Shown piece after piece: positions 7,994 to 17,305 of a stretch of DNA of 64,000 nucleotides (the first letter of the stretch is position 1; each line of letters starts with the position of its first letter). The notes below the pieces were generated by a model, which worked only from the letters and a program-made list of their open reading frames with translations, did not search any database and was not told where the DNA came from. Position numbers and translations under genes: made by a program. This DNA is from Pigmentiphaga sp. (GTDB lineage: Bacteria > Pseudomonadota > Gammaproteobacteria > Burkholderiales > Burkholderiaceae_B), in contig JALOAI010000002.1 in the NCBI GenBank assembly GCA_023228945.1, forward strand, positions 124,001-188,000. The letters run 5' to 3'.

Positions 7994-9501
7994 CGCAGAA
8001 AAAGTTGGTAGGCCGGGTTCTGCGACTCGTCCCAGTAGCGATAGCCCAGCGTGGCGAGGAACTCGCGGAAGGCCTTTTTATCGGCGGGGGGCACCTGGAT
8101 GCCGACCAGGATGCGGCCGTAGTCGGAGCCTTGGTTGCGGTAGTGGAACAGACTGATGTTCCAGTTGGGCGACATGCCATCGAGAAAGCGCATGAGCGCG
8201 CCGGGCCGCTCGGGAAATTCGAAGCGGTACAGGACTTCGTTGTTGGCCGAGGGCGAGCGGCCACCCACGAGATGACGCAAGTGGGTCTTGGCCATTTCGT
8301 CGTGGGTGAGATCGAGCGCCTCGAAATTGTGCTTGCGGAACAGGGCGGCGACCTTCTCGGACTCGCCCGCCTTGGCCAATTGAATGCCGACGAACACATG
8401 CGCCTGCGAGGAGTCGGCCATGCGATAGTTGAACTCGGTGACGTTGCGCGCGCCCACCAGAGAGCAAAAGCGCTTGAAACTGCCGCGCTCTTCGGGCATG
8501 GTGACCGCGAACACGGCTTCGCGGGCTTCGCCGAGCTCGGCCCGCTCGGCGACGAAGCGCAGGCGATCGAAGTTCATGTTGGCGCCGCTGGCCACGGCCA
8601 CCACCGTGCGGTCCTTCCATTTGTGTTCGGCCAGGTAGCGCTTGGCGCCGGCCACCGCCAGTGCGCCCGCTGGCTCGAGGACGTGGCGGGTATCCTGGAA
8701 CACGTCTTTGATGGCGGCGCACAGGGCGTCGGTATCGACGGTGACGAAGTCGTCGACGTACTTGCGCGTAAGCCTGAAGGTTTCTTCGCCCACCAGCTTG
8801 ACCGCCGTGCCATCGGAGAACAGGCCGACGTCGTGGAGGGTGATTCGGCGGCCGGCCCGGAAACTGCGTTCCATGGCGTTGGAATCGACGGTTTGCACAC
8901 CGATGACCAGGGTTTCGGGCCGCAACTGCTTGATATAAGCGGCCATGCCGGAGATCAGCCCGCCGCCGCCGACCGGCACGAACACAGCATGGAGCGGGCC
9001 GGTATGCTGGCGCAGGATCTCCATGGCCACTGTGCCGCCCCCGGCGATGACGTCGGGGTCGTCAAATGGATGGACAAATGTGAGCTTCTCGGTTTTTTCA
9101 AGCTCTTGCGCCTTGATCGCGGCGTCGGAGTAGCTGTCGCCATGCAGGACGACTTCGGCGCCGCGGTTGCGCACCGCATCGACCTTGACCTGGGGCGTGG
9201 TGACCGGCATGACGATCACCGCCCGGCAACCAAGCTTTTGGGCGGCGAGCGCCACGCCCTGCGCGTGATTGCCGGCGGAGGCCGCCAGCACGCCGCGCTC
9301 ACGCGCCTTGGGCGGCAATTGGGCCATCATGTTGTAGGCGCCGCGCAGCTTGAAGCTGAAAACCTGTTGTTCGTCTTCGCGCTTGAGGAGTACGCGGTTG
9401 TTGACCCGGGCCGACAATTGAGGCGCCAGTTCGAGTGAGGACTCGACGGCGACGTCGTAGACGCGGGCGTTGAGAATGCGTTTGAGGTAGTCGATCGGCA
9501 T
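7990..9501 (-). CDS. ilvA: Threonine ammonia-lyase, biosynthetic
   Basis: This 503-residue PLP enzyme converts threonine to 2-oxobutanoate, the first step to isoleucine. The Schiff-base lysine is K51 in FSFKLRGAYN. The glycine loop that binds PLP phosphate is VPVGGGGLISG. Two ACT-like regulatory modules fill the C-terminal third, marking the isoleucine-inhibited biosynthetic form rather than the short catabolic one. It heads a two-gene minus-strand unit with the 2-hydroxyacid dehydrogenase. Confidence 0.95.
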   Translation of the reverse strand: MPIDYLKRILNARVYDVAVESSLELAPQLSARVNNRVLLKREDEQQVFSFKLRGAYNMMAQLPPKARERGVLAASAGNHAQGVALAAQKLGCRAVIVMPVTTPQVKVDAVRNRGAEVVLHGDSYSDAAIKAQELEKTEKLTFVHPFDDPDVIAGGGTVAMEILRQHTGPLHAVFVPVGGGGLISGMAAYIKQLRPETLVIGVQTVDSNAMERSFRAGRRITLHDVGLFSDGTAVKLVGEETFRLTRKYVDDFVTVDTDALCAAIKDVFQDTRHVLEPAGALAVAGAKRYLAEHKWKDRTVVAVASGANMNFDRLRFVAERAELGEAREAVFAVTMPEERGSFKRFCSLVGARNVTEFNYRMADSSQAHVFVGIQLAKAGESEKVAALFRKHNFEALDLTHDEMAKTHLRHLVGGRSPSANNEVLYRFEFPERPGALMRFLDGMSPNWNISLFHYRNQGSDYGRILVGIQVPPADKKAFREFLATLGYRYWDESQNPAYQLFLR

Positions 9502-9572
9502 GATCCCGCTACTATAACGCGCCGCGTGGCCGGCGCGCGGCGGGCGCCTGAAACAGCGTACACTGGCGCGCC

Positions 9573-10121
9573 ATGGAATCCCATACCGCCGCCGCCGTCC
9601 ATTGGTTGTTGGAGATCCTGGCGCTGCCGGCCATCGGCTTGCCGGCCGTCTTCCTCGTCAGCCTCGTCTCCGCCACCCTGTTGCCGCTCGGCTCTGAGCC
9701 CGTGGTGTACGGCTACGTCATGCTCACGCAGGCGTTCTGGCCAGCTGTCCTGGTGGCGACGCTGGGCAACACCGTGGGTGGCGCCATCAGCTACGCCATG
9801 GGCCGAGGAGCCTGGGGAATGGTGCGCCGCTGGGCTGGCGAGGCGCCGGCGGCGGCGGAACCCGCTCAAGGACTGACGCCCGAGCCGCGTCCCGAGCCCA
9901 CCGGCGGCCGCTGGCACCGTGTCTGCGTGCAATGGCTGGAGCGCCTGGGGCCGCGGGCCCTGGTTTTGTCGTGGCTGCCGGCGGTGGGCGATCCGCTGTG
10001 CGCGGTGGCCGGCTTCATGCGGTTTGCCTTCTGGCCCAGCCTGTTCTACATGGCGGTGGGCAAGTTTCTGCGCTATGTCGTGCTGACCGCCTCGCTGCTG
10101 TGGCTGTACCCCGGCGCGTGA
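9573..10121 (+). CDS. YqaA/DedA-like (VTT-domain) membrane protein
   Basis: This 182-residue integral membrane protein has hydrophobic segments near residues 15-50, 60-85 and 150-178. The GNTVGGAISYAMGR segment is the SNARE-associated/VTT (DedA-like, YqaA) signature. DedA-type proteins act in lipid scrambling and envelope homeostasis; the role of YqaA members is not defined. A hydrophilic, Pro/Glu-rich loop (about 92-115) interrupts the domain. The last 49 bases overlap the end of the convergent AraC gene. Confidence 0.85.
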   Translation: MESHTAAAVHWLLEILALPAIGLPAVFLVSLVSATLLPLGSEPVVYGYVMLTQAFWPAVLVATLGNTVGGAISYAMGRGAWGMVRRWAGEAPAAAEPAQGLTPEPRPEPTGGRWHRVCVQWLERLGPRALVLSWLPAVGDPLCAVAGFMRFAFWPSLFYMAVGKFLRYVVLTASLLWLYPGA

Positions 10122-11155
10122 AGGCGCGCCTGCCGAGGGTTGTAGCCGAAGTATCGGGTAAAGGCGGTGGAGAAGCTCGAGGCATGCTGATAGCCTACGG
10201 CCAGGGCAACGTCGTTGACCGCCATCTGCCGGGACAGCAGTTCCTGGGCTTGCGCCATGCGGGCACGCAGCACGCACTCGTGTACGGTGCAACCGAACAC
10301 CAGGCGAAAGCCCGCCTTGAGCTTGGCCGTGTTGATACCCACCTCGGCGGCGAGGTCGGGGATGGTGTAGGTGACGGCGAGATCGTCGAGCAGCCGGGCG
10401 CGCGCCAGCTGCAGCCGCCGAAGATCGCGTGGCCCGAGCGTGATGCCGTGCTGGGCGCTGCGGTCTTGGCGGGCCCAAAGCTCAACGGCGGCGCATAAGA
10501 GCTCGGCCACTTTGGCGGCGACGTAAACCGGTCGGCGGCGGTCGGTATAAGGGATGGAGAGCAACTGGCTCACCACGCTGGCCTGGGCGGCGCCGATCGG
10601 GACACGGTTGAAATAAATATCGCGGGGGCCGACCCCCGCGAGGTCGGCGAGAATGTGCCGGCCCTGGTCCGAGCCAGGGTCGATGAAGCGCGCGAAGGCC
10701 TGTGGGCGCACGTAGAGCGCCAGCGAGCGGCGTTGCCCCGGCGAGCAGGTAATGCGGTAGCGGGCCTGCTCGCCCAGATGACAGAGCACCAGATCAAGGT
10801 CGCCGGACGGTGCGTGGCGGGTTTCGGGCCAAGAGGCGATGGCCGAGCCCACCAGCGTAAAGTGCAACTCGATGAAGGATTCCGACAAGACCCATTCGGT
10901 GCGTTCGGCGCGGTAGTGGCAATCGGCGAGCACCACGAGGATGTCGTCGTGCAGGCTGAAAAGCTCCCAAATATCGTTGCCGTCGCCCGTACCGACGCGC
11001 GCGCCGTAGCAGCCTTCGATCACGGGAAGTTCCAGGGCGTCGCGCAAACTGTGAAACACCGCGGAGAGCCTGGCCGGACGGCCGGCGACGGCGGTGCGGA
11101 ACAGGCCCCGCGTCGACCGCGGAGGCAGGAGGGGAGAAGACGTTGCGCTTGGCAT
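10073..11155 (-). CDS. AraC-family transcriptional regulator
   Basis: This 360-residue regulator has two C-terminal helix-turn-helix units (about residues 262-345). YTIPDLAAEVGINTAKLKAG is the first and VNDVALAVGYQHASSFSTAF the second, ending with the family FGYNPRQAR box. The N-terminal 250 residues form an effector domain like those of PchR-type regulators. The start at 11155 is preferred; an upstream in-frame ATG adds 44 residues of low-quality sequence. The target is unknown; the HIT gene is divergent. The 3' end runs 49 bases into the YqaA-like gene. Confidence 0.87.
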   Translation of the reverse strand: MPSATSSPLLPPRSTRGLFRTAVAGRPARLSAVFHSLRDALELPVIEGCYGARVGTGDGNDIWELFSLHDDILVVLADCHYRAERTEWVLSESFIELHFTLVGSAIASWPETRHAPSGDLDLVLCHLGEQARYRITCSPGQRRSLALYVRPQAFARFIDPGSDQGRHILADLAGVGPRDIYFNRVPIGAAQASVVSQLLSIPYTDRRRPVYVAAKVAELLCAAVELWARQDRSAQHGITLGPRDLRRLQLARARLLDDLAVTYTIPDLAAEVGINTAKLKAGFRLVFGCTVHECVLRARMAQAQELLSRQMAVNDVALAVGYQHASSFSTAFTRYFGYNPRQARLHAPGYSHSSEAVSTT

Positions 11156-11389
11156 GGAACGATACGGTAAGCGGACGGACCAATGTATCGCAACTTCATC
11201 GGCCGGCCCAGCCTTGCCGTTGCATGGTGATGATCTTGCCGCCACCCACGAAGGACGGCGAGGGTTTTGCTCGACGGCGCGGGGCAACGGCGCGACGGCC
11301 CGCGGTTATTGGCCAGGCGGGCCGGTGCAAGTTAGCATGCGAAAATGCGCCGGCGAGGCCGGCTCGCCGATTCCCGTAAAGGCCCCCAC

Positions 11390-11833
11390 GTGTCGATCCC
11401 TGCCGCAGAATGTTCCTTGTGCCGCGAGCCCGCTTCCGTGCTGTGGTCGCATCCCGATCTTTTCGTGATCGAAGCGGCGGAGCCGGGCTATCCCGGCTTT
11501 ACACGGGTGATATGGCGCCGTCATGTGGCGGAAATGACCGATCTGCAAGCCGCCGAACGGGATCGCCTGATGAGCGTCGTATGGTGCGTCGAGGCGGCGC
11601 AGCGCGGCGTGCTGCGGCCACGCAAGGTCAATCTCGCATCGTTGGGCAACCAGGTGCCGCATTTGCATTGGCACATCATTCCGCGCTGGGCTGGGGATCC
11701 CGCGTATCCCGATGCGGTCTGGGCGCCGGCGCGGCGGCAGCCGGGTGCCGATCCGGTAACGGCGAACGAGCTGGCACGCTATCGGGTGGAACTGGTCCAA
11801 GCCTTGGGAATGTTGGCGGCAGGTTGGCGCTAG
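11390..11833 (+). CDS. HIT-family nucleotide hydrolase/transferase
   Basis: This protein of about 147 residues has the histidine-triad motif HLHWHII near residue 92, within a typical NLASLGNQVPHLHWHIIPRW segment. A CSLC near the N-terminus may bind zinc, as in some HIT proteins. HIT enzymes hydrolyse nucleotide phosphoramidates and dinucleoside polyphosphates. The start is uncertain: a GTG at 11390 has AAAGG upstream, and an in-frame ATG at 11345 would add 15 residues. Confidence 0.87.
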   Translation: MSIPAAECSLCREPASVLWSHPDLFVIEAAEPGYPGFTRVIWRRHVAEMTDLQAAERDRLMSVVWCVEAAQRGVLRPRKVNLASLGNQVPHLHWHIIPRWAGDPAYPDAVWAPARRQPGADPVTANELARYRVELVQALGMLAAGWR

Positions 11834-12015
11834 GAACGCGTGCGGCCGAGACCGGTCGGGACGCCGGCGCCGCTAGAATGGCAATTTCTTGGCGCCAAGG
11901 CGTTTGTGTATGGATCGTTGGCGCAAAAAGCCGGCGGGCGTCTTCGGCCGACACCTCTGTTTTTCTGCTGGGTTAAGCTCGCGCTCTCGAGTTTTGTTTG
12001 AAGGAGTGCCGCATC

Positions 12016-12384
12016 ATGTCTTCCACTACGCTACAGCTGTATGGCCTCAAGCGTTGCGATACCTGCGTGAAGGCCCAGCGCTGGCTGGCGGCCCAAGACG
12101 TTGATTTTGCATTTACCGATTATCGCGAGCACCCGATCGCCCCCGAACGCCTGCGCGAATGGGCCGGACAATTGGGCGGTTGGGAAAAACTGGTCAACCG
12201 CGCTTCCACCACTTGGCGCAATCTGCCCGAGGCGGCGCGTGAACCGGCAAACGATGACGCCTGGCTGGCCTTGATCGCGGAACATCCCGCGCTGGTGCGT
12301 CGGCCGGTGCTGCTGACTCCCGACGGCACGGTATCGGTGGGCTTTAAAGAGGCCGTATGGCGTGAACGGCTGAGCCTGGCTTGA
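12016..12384 (+). CDS. ArsC/Spx-family reductase-like protein (YffB type)
   Basis: This 122-residue thioredoxin-fold protein of the ArsC/Spx family has the N-terminal motif LYGLKRCDTCVKAQ with a CxxC (residues 15-18). Arsenate reductases have a single Cys here, so the YffB group is a better match. A conserved RRPVLL near the C-terminus fits the family. AAGGAG (12001-12006) sets the ATG at 12016. It may be a glutathione-dependent thiol reductase; arsenate reduction should not be assumed. Confidence 0.88.
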   Translation: MSSTTLQLYGLKRCDTCVKAQRWLAAQDVDFAFTDYREHPIAPERLREWAGQLGGWEKLVNRASTTWRNLPEAAREPANDDAWLALIAEHPALVRRPVLLTPDGTVSVGFKEAVWRERLSLA

Positions 12385-12440
12385 TCCTCGCGGCCAGGCG
12401 GGGCATCACACCCGGGCGTGGGCCCGGAGCCCGCGGCAGA

Positions 12441-12461
12441 GTCCCGGCGCGGAGCCGGGAC
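12441..12461. terminator. Hairpin between convergent genes
   Basis: GTCCCGGC (12441-12448) pairs perfectly with GCCGGGAC (12454-12461) around a 5-base loop, between the convergent ArsC-like gene and serA. There is no T run on either strand, so termination here is inferred from position. Confidence 0.5.
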
Positions 12462-12466
12462 GCCGC

Positions 12467-13675
12467 TCAGCTGTGGAAGCGCTCCACGCGTACGGTGAAG
12501 CTGTGCTGGCGCAGTGCTTCGAGCACGGAATCGACCGGACCCCCGGCGACGTCGGTGAGCACGTAACCGATGTCGCCGCGCGTTTGCAGCGACTGGCTGG
12601 CGATGTTCAAGCCGTGTTCGGCGAACAGGTTGTTCAGCGTGGCCAGCGCGCCGGGCACGTTGCGATGGACGTGCAGGATGCGGATCGCGTCTTCCTCGCG
12701 CGGCGTGTTGGGCAGCTCGGGGAAGTTGACGGCGCCTTTGGTGGCGCCGTTCTGCAGGAACGCCACGAGCTTTTCGGCCACTTCGCGGCCGATGTTCTCT
12801 TGGGCTTCCATGGTACTGCCGCCGATGTGCGGCGTGAGGATCACATTGGGCATGTTCACCAGCGGGCTGCGCAGCGGCTCGTCGGGGCTCTTGGGCTCGG
12901 CGGGGAAGACATCGATGGCCGCGCCGCTTACCTTGCCGCTTTGCAGCGCCTCGTGCAGGGCGTCGATGTCGACCACCGTGCCACGTGAAGCGTTGATGAG
13001 CACGGCGCCTTGCTTCATTTGAGCCAAGGTTTCGGCATTGATGATGTTCTCGGTGCTGCGATGCGCCGGCACGTGCAGCGTGACGACGTCGGACTCGGCC
13101 AGCAGGGTGGCGAGGTCGGGGGCGGGGCGGGCGTTGCCCAGCGGCAGCTTGGCCTCCACGTCGTGGAAAATGACGCGCATGCCGAGGCTTTCGGCGAGGG
13201 TTCCCACCTGGCCGCCAATGTTGCCATAGCCGATGATGCCCAGCGTTTTGCCGCGGGTTTCGTAGGCGCCCGTGGCGGTTTTGTCCCAATGGCCCTGATG
13301 CACGCGAGTGTTTTTTTCGGGCACCCGGCGCAGCAGCAGGATGGCTTCGGCCAGCACCAGCTCGGCCACCGAGCGGGTGTTGGAGAATGGCGCGTTGAAC
13401 ACCGGAATGCCGCTATGCATGGCGGCGTTGAGATCGACCTGGTTGGTACCGATGCAGAAACACCCGATGACCTTGAGGTGGGCCGCCGCAGCGAGGCGCT
13501 CTTTGGTGAGCTGGGTACGCGAGCGGATGCCGACCGCGTTGGCGGTGCTCAGCTCGGCCAGCAATTGTTCATTGCCCAGCGCGCTGGCGTGGGCCACGAT
13601 ATCGGTGAAGCCGGCCGCGTGGAATACGGCATGGGCGCTGGGATGGATGTTTTCGAACAGGACGATCTTGGTCAT
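12467..13675 (-). CDS. serA: D-3-phosphoglycerate dehydrogenase
   Basis: This 402-residue enzyme oxidises 3-phosphoglycerate as the first step of serine synthesis. It has the NAD motif GIIGYGNIGGQVG, catalytic Arg in NASRGTVVD and catalytic His in ILTPHIGGST. A C-terminal ACT domain (about 330-402, beginning RILHVHRNVPG) gives feedback control by serine. The length and domain order match the E. coli-type enzyme. The ATG at 13675 begins the conserved N-terminus; the upstream in-frame extension is not conserved in character. Confidence 0.95.
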   Translation of the reverse strand: MTKIVLFENIHPSAHAVFHAAGFTDIVAHASALGNEQLLAELSTANAVGIRSRTQLTKERLAAAAHLKVIGCFCIGTNQVDLNAAMHSGIPVFNAPFSNTRSVAELVLAEAILLLRRVPEKNTRVHQGHWDKTATGAYETRGKTLGIIGYGNIGGQVGTLAESLGMRVIFHDVEAKLPLGNARPAPDLATLLAESDVVTLHVPAHRSTENIINAETLAQMKQGAVLINASRGTVVDIDALHEALQSGKVSGAAIDVFPAEPKSPDEPLRSPLVNMPNVILTPHIGGSTMEAQENIGREVAEKLVAFLQNGATKGAVNFPELPNTPREEDAIRILHVHRNVPGALATLNNLFAEHGLNIASQSLQTRGDIGYVLTDVAGGPVDSVLEALRQHSFTVRVERFHS

Positions 13676-13784
13676 GGCAGGAGGAGGGCAGCGGATGAAA
13701 TGCGGCGCGCCGGCAGGGCCTCTGGCCGGAGCATGTCTGGCATTGTAGCTCCGCTGGAGCCTGGCGAGTGGTGGAGCGGTGCGG

Positions 13785-15356
13785 TCAGTGCCAAAGCCAC
13801 CAAAGCGCCGACGCCATGCCGGCGATCGCGAGCAGGCTGGTGACGGCAAGTGCCGCCACCCAGCGAGTCAGGCGCGATTGGCCGCGCCGCAGCTGTGCCA
13901 GTTCGAGGGCCACCAGGGGAAGAGGATCGGGCCGGGCCAACTGGCCGTGCCACAGCCGGGGAATCTCGGGCAGTAATTGTGCCCACTGTTCGCCTTCGCG
14001 TTCGAGATTGCGCAGCAGGGCCTTGAGCCCGACGCGATCACGCATCCAGGCTTCGAGGTAGGGCTTGGCCGTTTTCCAGAGATCGAGGTTGGGGTCGAGG
14101 TCGCGGCCCAGGCCTTCGATGTTGAGCAGCGTTTTTTGCAGCAGGACCAGTTGGGGCTGGACTTCCATGTGGAAGCGGCGCGACGTTTGGAACAGCCGCA
14201 TCAGTACCTGGCCCAGCGAAATCTCGGACAGTGGCCGATCGAAGTAGGGTTCGCAGCAGGCGCGGATGGCGCCTTCGAATTCTTCTTCGCGGGTGTAGGC
14301 GGGCACCCAGCCCGACTCGATATGCAGCCGGGCAACCTGGCGGTAGTCGCGGCGGAAGAAGGCGAGAAAGTTCTGCGCCAGATAGTTTTTGTCGAACTCG
14401 GAGAGCGAGCCGACGATGCCGAAGTCGAGCGCGATATAGCGGCCGCGCGTGGTGTCGTCGTCGGAGACATAAATGTTGCCCGGGTGCATGTCGGCATGGA
14501 AGAAGCCGTCGGTGAACACCTGGATGAAGAAGATCTCCACGCCGTCGCGCGCGAGCTTGGGCACGTCGATGCCCGCGGCGTGGATGCGTTCGATCTGGCT
14601 GATCGGGATGCCGCGCATGCGTTCCATCGTGAACACGCTTCGGGCGCAGTAATCCCAGAAAACTTCCGGCACCATCAGAAGATGGTCGCGGCGGCGCTCG
14701 GGGCTGAAGTTACGCCGAAGCTGGCTGCAGTTGGAGGCTTCGCGCAGCAGGTCGAGTTCGTCGTGCAGGTATTTGTCGAACTCGGCAACCACCTCCCGAG
14801 GCTTGAGGCGGCGGCCGTCGGGCAGCAGACGTTCGACCATGCCGGCCAGAATGCGCATCAGCGCGAGATCCTGGTTGATCGCGCGCAGCATGTTGGGACG
14901 AAGCACCTTGACCGCCACCTCGCGGCCGTCGTGCAACTCGGCGAAGTGGACCTGGGCGATCGAAGCCGAGGCCACCGGCTGCCGCTCGAAGCGCGCGAAC
15001 AGCTGATCAGGGTGACGGCCCAGCTCGGCCTGGATCGTGGCCATGGCCAGCTCGGGGTCGAAGGGCGGCACCCGGTCTTGCAGCAGGGCCAGTTCGGCGG
15101 CGATGTCGGGCGGCATCAAGTCGCGCCGGGTCGACAGCATCTGGCCGAACTTGACGAAGATCGGCCCGAGTTCCTCCAGGGCGCGACGCAACCGTTCGCC
15201 GCGTGGCATCTTGAACTTGCGACCGAAGCGCAGCACCACCAGCAGCCGGCTGGCCAGCGGGTGGTGAAAGCTAGAGAGCACCAGCTCGTCGAGGCCGTAG
15301 CGCAGCATGACGAACAGGATGCGCAGCAGCCTGGGCAGGCTGGCGAGGGATTTCAT
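13785..15356 (-). CDS. ubiB: Ubiquinone biosynthesis accessory ATPase-like kinase
   Basis: This 523-residue protein of the ABC1/ADCK/UbiB atypical kinase family is needed for ubiquinone synthesis. Hallmarks are the KxGQ motif (FVKFGQMLSTRRD), the A-rich nucleotide loop ASASIAQVH, VKVLRP, HADMHPGNIYV and ALDFGIVG. A hydrophobic C-terminal stretch (about 500-520) is the expected membrane anchor. The ATG overlaps the ubiJ stop by four bases. Confidence 0.95.
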   Translation of the reverse strand: MKSLASLPRLLRILFVMLRYGLDELVLSSFHHPLASRLLVVLRFGRKFKMPRGERLRRALEELGPIFVKFGQMLSTRRDLMPPDIAAELALLQDRVPPFDPELAMATIQAELGRHPDQLFARFERQPVASASIAQVHFAELHDGREVAVKVLRPNMLRAINQDLALMRILAGMVERLLPDGRRLKPREVVAEFDKYLHDELDLLREASNCSQLRRNFSPERRRDHLLMVPEVFWDYCARSVFTMERMRGIPISQIERIHAAGIDVPKLARDGVEIFFIQVFTDGFFHADMHPGNIYVSDDDTTRGRYIALDFGIVGSLSEFDKNYLAQNFLAFFRRDYRQVARLHIESGWVPAYTREEEFEGAIRACCEPYFDRPLSEISLGQVLMRLFQTSRRFHMEVQPQLVLLQKTLLNIEGLGRDLDPNLDLWKTAKPYLEAWMRDRVGLKALLRNLEREGEQWAQLLPEIPRLWHGQLARPDPLPLVALELAQLRRGQSRLTRWVAALAVTSLLAIAGMASALWWLWH

Positions 15357-15952
15357 GAGGCGGACGGTTCGGAAGATGACAGCGCGGCGGCGCGGCCGAG
15401 GAGTTGCTGTGCGCGTTGATCTAGTTCCTGGACCTCGTCGCGCCAATGTTGATAGTCGGCGCGCCGGGGCAGATGGTCGGCCTCGTGCACGGCGTACTCG
15501 GCGAAATTCTGGCCGAAGTTCGATGCCGCCTGCCGCAACAGCCCCAGGCCCTGGCGGCCCAGGGCCACCAGGCGTCGTGCCGGGATGTCGCCGAGCCAGC
15601 GCGCGAGATCGTCTTCGAGATCCCAGCGCAATTGGCGCGCGAGTTCGGCCAGGGTATGCGCCAGCGCGGCTTCGCCCTGGATGTGCACCGCCTGCAGCCT
15701 GGCATCGCGATCGGCGCCCAGCAGCGTCGGTAGCTGCCGCGCCGACAGGCCGACCTGCACATTGGCCTGCGCCCCCGCGGCGGCCGGGAACAGGTGGCCG
15801 CGCCGGTCGATGCCGAGCAATTGCTCGCGGGCGTCGACGCGCAGCGTGATGACCTTGCCGGCATGGCTTTGCAGGCGTTGGCGCGCCCAGGGCTCGCGGT
15901 CGAGCAGGGCATTGCTGAAATGCACGAGGGTTTGGGAAACGACGGGCAGCAT
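15353..15952 (-). CDS. ubiJ: Ubiquinone biosynthesis accessory factor UbiJ (SCP2 domain)
   Basis: This 199-residue protein has an N-terminal SCP2-like lipid-binding domain (about 15-110) and a helical C-terminus with EVQELDQRAQQLLGRA. UbiJ assembles with UbiK in the soluble Ubi metabolon. The assignment rests on domain type plus position between the tim44-like gene and ubiB, downstream of ubiE, as in other betaproteobacteria. MLPVVSQTLVHFSNALL is taken as the N-terminus. The stop overlaps the ubiB ATG. Confidence 0.87.
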   Translation of the reverse strand: MLPVVSQTLVHFSNALLDREPWARQRLQSHAGKVITLRVDAREQLLGIDRRGHLFPAAAGAQANVQVGLSARQLPTLLGADRDARLQAVHIQGEAALAHTLAELARQLRWDLEDDLARWLGDIPARRLVALGRQGLGLLRQAASNFGQNFAEYAVHEADHLPRRADYQHWRDEVQELDQRAQQLLGRAAALSSSEPSAS

Positions 15953-15970
15953 GCCTGGGATTGTAAAGAA

Positions 15971-15999
15971 AAAGGGCCGCACCGGTTGGCGCGGCCCCA
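15971..15999 (-). terminator. Rho-independent terminator after the Tim44-like gene
   Basis: On the minus strand a GGGCCGC/GCGGCCC stem (15991-15997 with 15974-15980) is followed by TTTTTCTTT. It lies between the Tim44-like gene and ubiJ, so ubiJ-ubiB must rely partly on read-through or their own promoter. Confidence 0.75.
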
Positions 16000-16043
16000 G
16001 GGCGCGGACCTGTGTCGAGCGGGGGGCGCCCCCGCCCCGGGCT

Positions 16044-17054
16044 TCAGGACTCGGCCGATACCGGGATCTGTTGGATACCCGCGAGCAGCCAGCCGCCCTG
16101 GGTGGGCTTGAGGAAGTTCCAGACTTCTTCGAAGCGATAGGCTTCCGGCCCCGAATCGTCTTTGAGCATGCCGGAGAAGCGGACGCTGGCAAGATGGCCT
16201 TCGGCGATGTCTTCGATTCCCAGCAGGCTGGCATTGAGCAGCACCACTTCGGTGTGGCCGCCCGGCTCGCGTTGCGCCAGAGGCTCCTTGACGGCTTCGA
16301 TGAGGTCGTCGGTCATGTACTCGCGCATCTGTGCGATATCGTTGCGATCCCAGGCGCCCTGCAGGGCAATGAAGTTCTTTTTGGCATTTTGCAGGAAAGC
16401 TTGGGTGTCGAAGTCGGCTGGCACGTACCAGCTGGGGTCGGCGGGAGCCGCCGGTGCCGCCGTACTGGCCACTGCCGGATGCGCGTTGGCCGGTTGTGCC
16501 ATGGGTGCCGCCGCCGGCTCCACGGACTGGGCCTGGCGCTGCATCGGCGGCTGTGCGCCATAGCCGTGGGCGCCGGCGCCTGCGCCTGCGCCTTGCATCG
16601 CTTGGCGCGCGCCACCGCCGCGCAGGCGGCGGACGATGAACAGCACGGCGAATACGAGCAGACCGATCAGCAGCATGCTGGACAGGAACTCGGCGAGTGC
16701 CGCACCCATGCCGAGGCTGCTGAAGAGGGCGGCGAGGCCCAGGCCGGCGGCGATGCCGGCGATCGGACCGAGCCAGCGCGACATGCCGCTGCGAGCGGCG
16801 GTGCTGGCAGCGGCGCCGGTGGCCGCCGTGCCAGTTGCGGCGCTGCGCTGGGCGGTGCCGGCCGCGGTGGCGCCGCTGGCCGCCGGTGGCGTTACCGCCT
16901 GGCGTTGTTGCATGACGTTGCCGGACTGGCGGCCGAAGCTACCGCCGCCAAGGCGCCGCTGGGCTTCGGCCTCGAACGACACGCCAAGCATTGCGACGGT
17001 GCTGAGCACCGTGAGCGCGATCGCGAATAGGCGCGAGGTTAGGGGTCGTGACAT
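16044..17054 (-). CDS. Tim44-like domain membrane protein
   Basis: This 336-residue protein starts with a signal peptide (LFAIALTVLSTVAMLGVSFEAEA). It then has a low-complexity Ala/Thr linker, one or two transmembrane helices (about 92-140, including FLSSMLLIGLLVFAVLFIV), a second Ala/Pro/Gln-rich linker and a C-terminal Tim44/MBA1-like domain (about 205-330) beginning FDTQAFLQNAKKNFIALQ. Bacterial Tim44-like proteins are periplasm-facing and of unknown function. It sits between ubiE and ubiJ. Confidence 0.85.
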   Translation of the reverse strand: MSRPLTSRLFAIALTVLSTVAMLGVSFEAEAQRRLGGGSFGRQSGNVMQQRQAVTPPAASGATAAGTAQRSAATGTAATGAAASTAARSGMSRWLGPIAGIAAGLGLAALFSSLGMGAALAEFLSSMLLIGLLVFAVLFIVRRLRGGGARQAMQGAGAGAGAHGYGAQPPMQRQAQSVEPAAAPMAQPANAHPAVASTAAPAAPADPSWYVPADFDTQAFLQNAKKNFIALQGAWDRNDIAQMREYMTDDLIEAVKEPLAQREPGGHTEVVLLNASLLGIEDIAEGHLASVRFSGMLKDDSGPEAYRFEEVWNFLKPTQGGWLLAGIQQIPVSAES

Positions 17055-17305
17055 AGGGGTGGTCTCCGTGTGGAAAGATGATCCGTGAGGCCTGCCGGGC
17101 AGCACCTGAAAATCGAGGAGGAGTAAGGAGTCGTAGAGATCGGGAAAGTTCCCGGCGACTGATTAAGGGTTTTTCCTAGGCGTGGGTAGCACGGCGTGAG
17201 TCCGGCGTAGAGCGTGGGTCTCCCGCCACCTTGGTGCGGACGCCGGGTTTGACTGGCTGCGGCCATGGCGGGATGGGGGTATCGAGCCGAAGCGCGGATA
17301 AGAGC

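Noticed and set aside
12016..12384. Arsenate reductase as a firm name
   Set aside because: The CxxC and sequence favour the YffB/Spx-like group, and there are no ars genes nearby.
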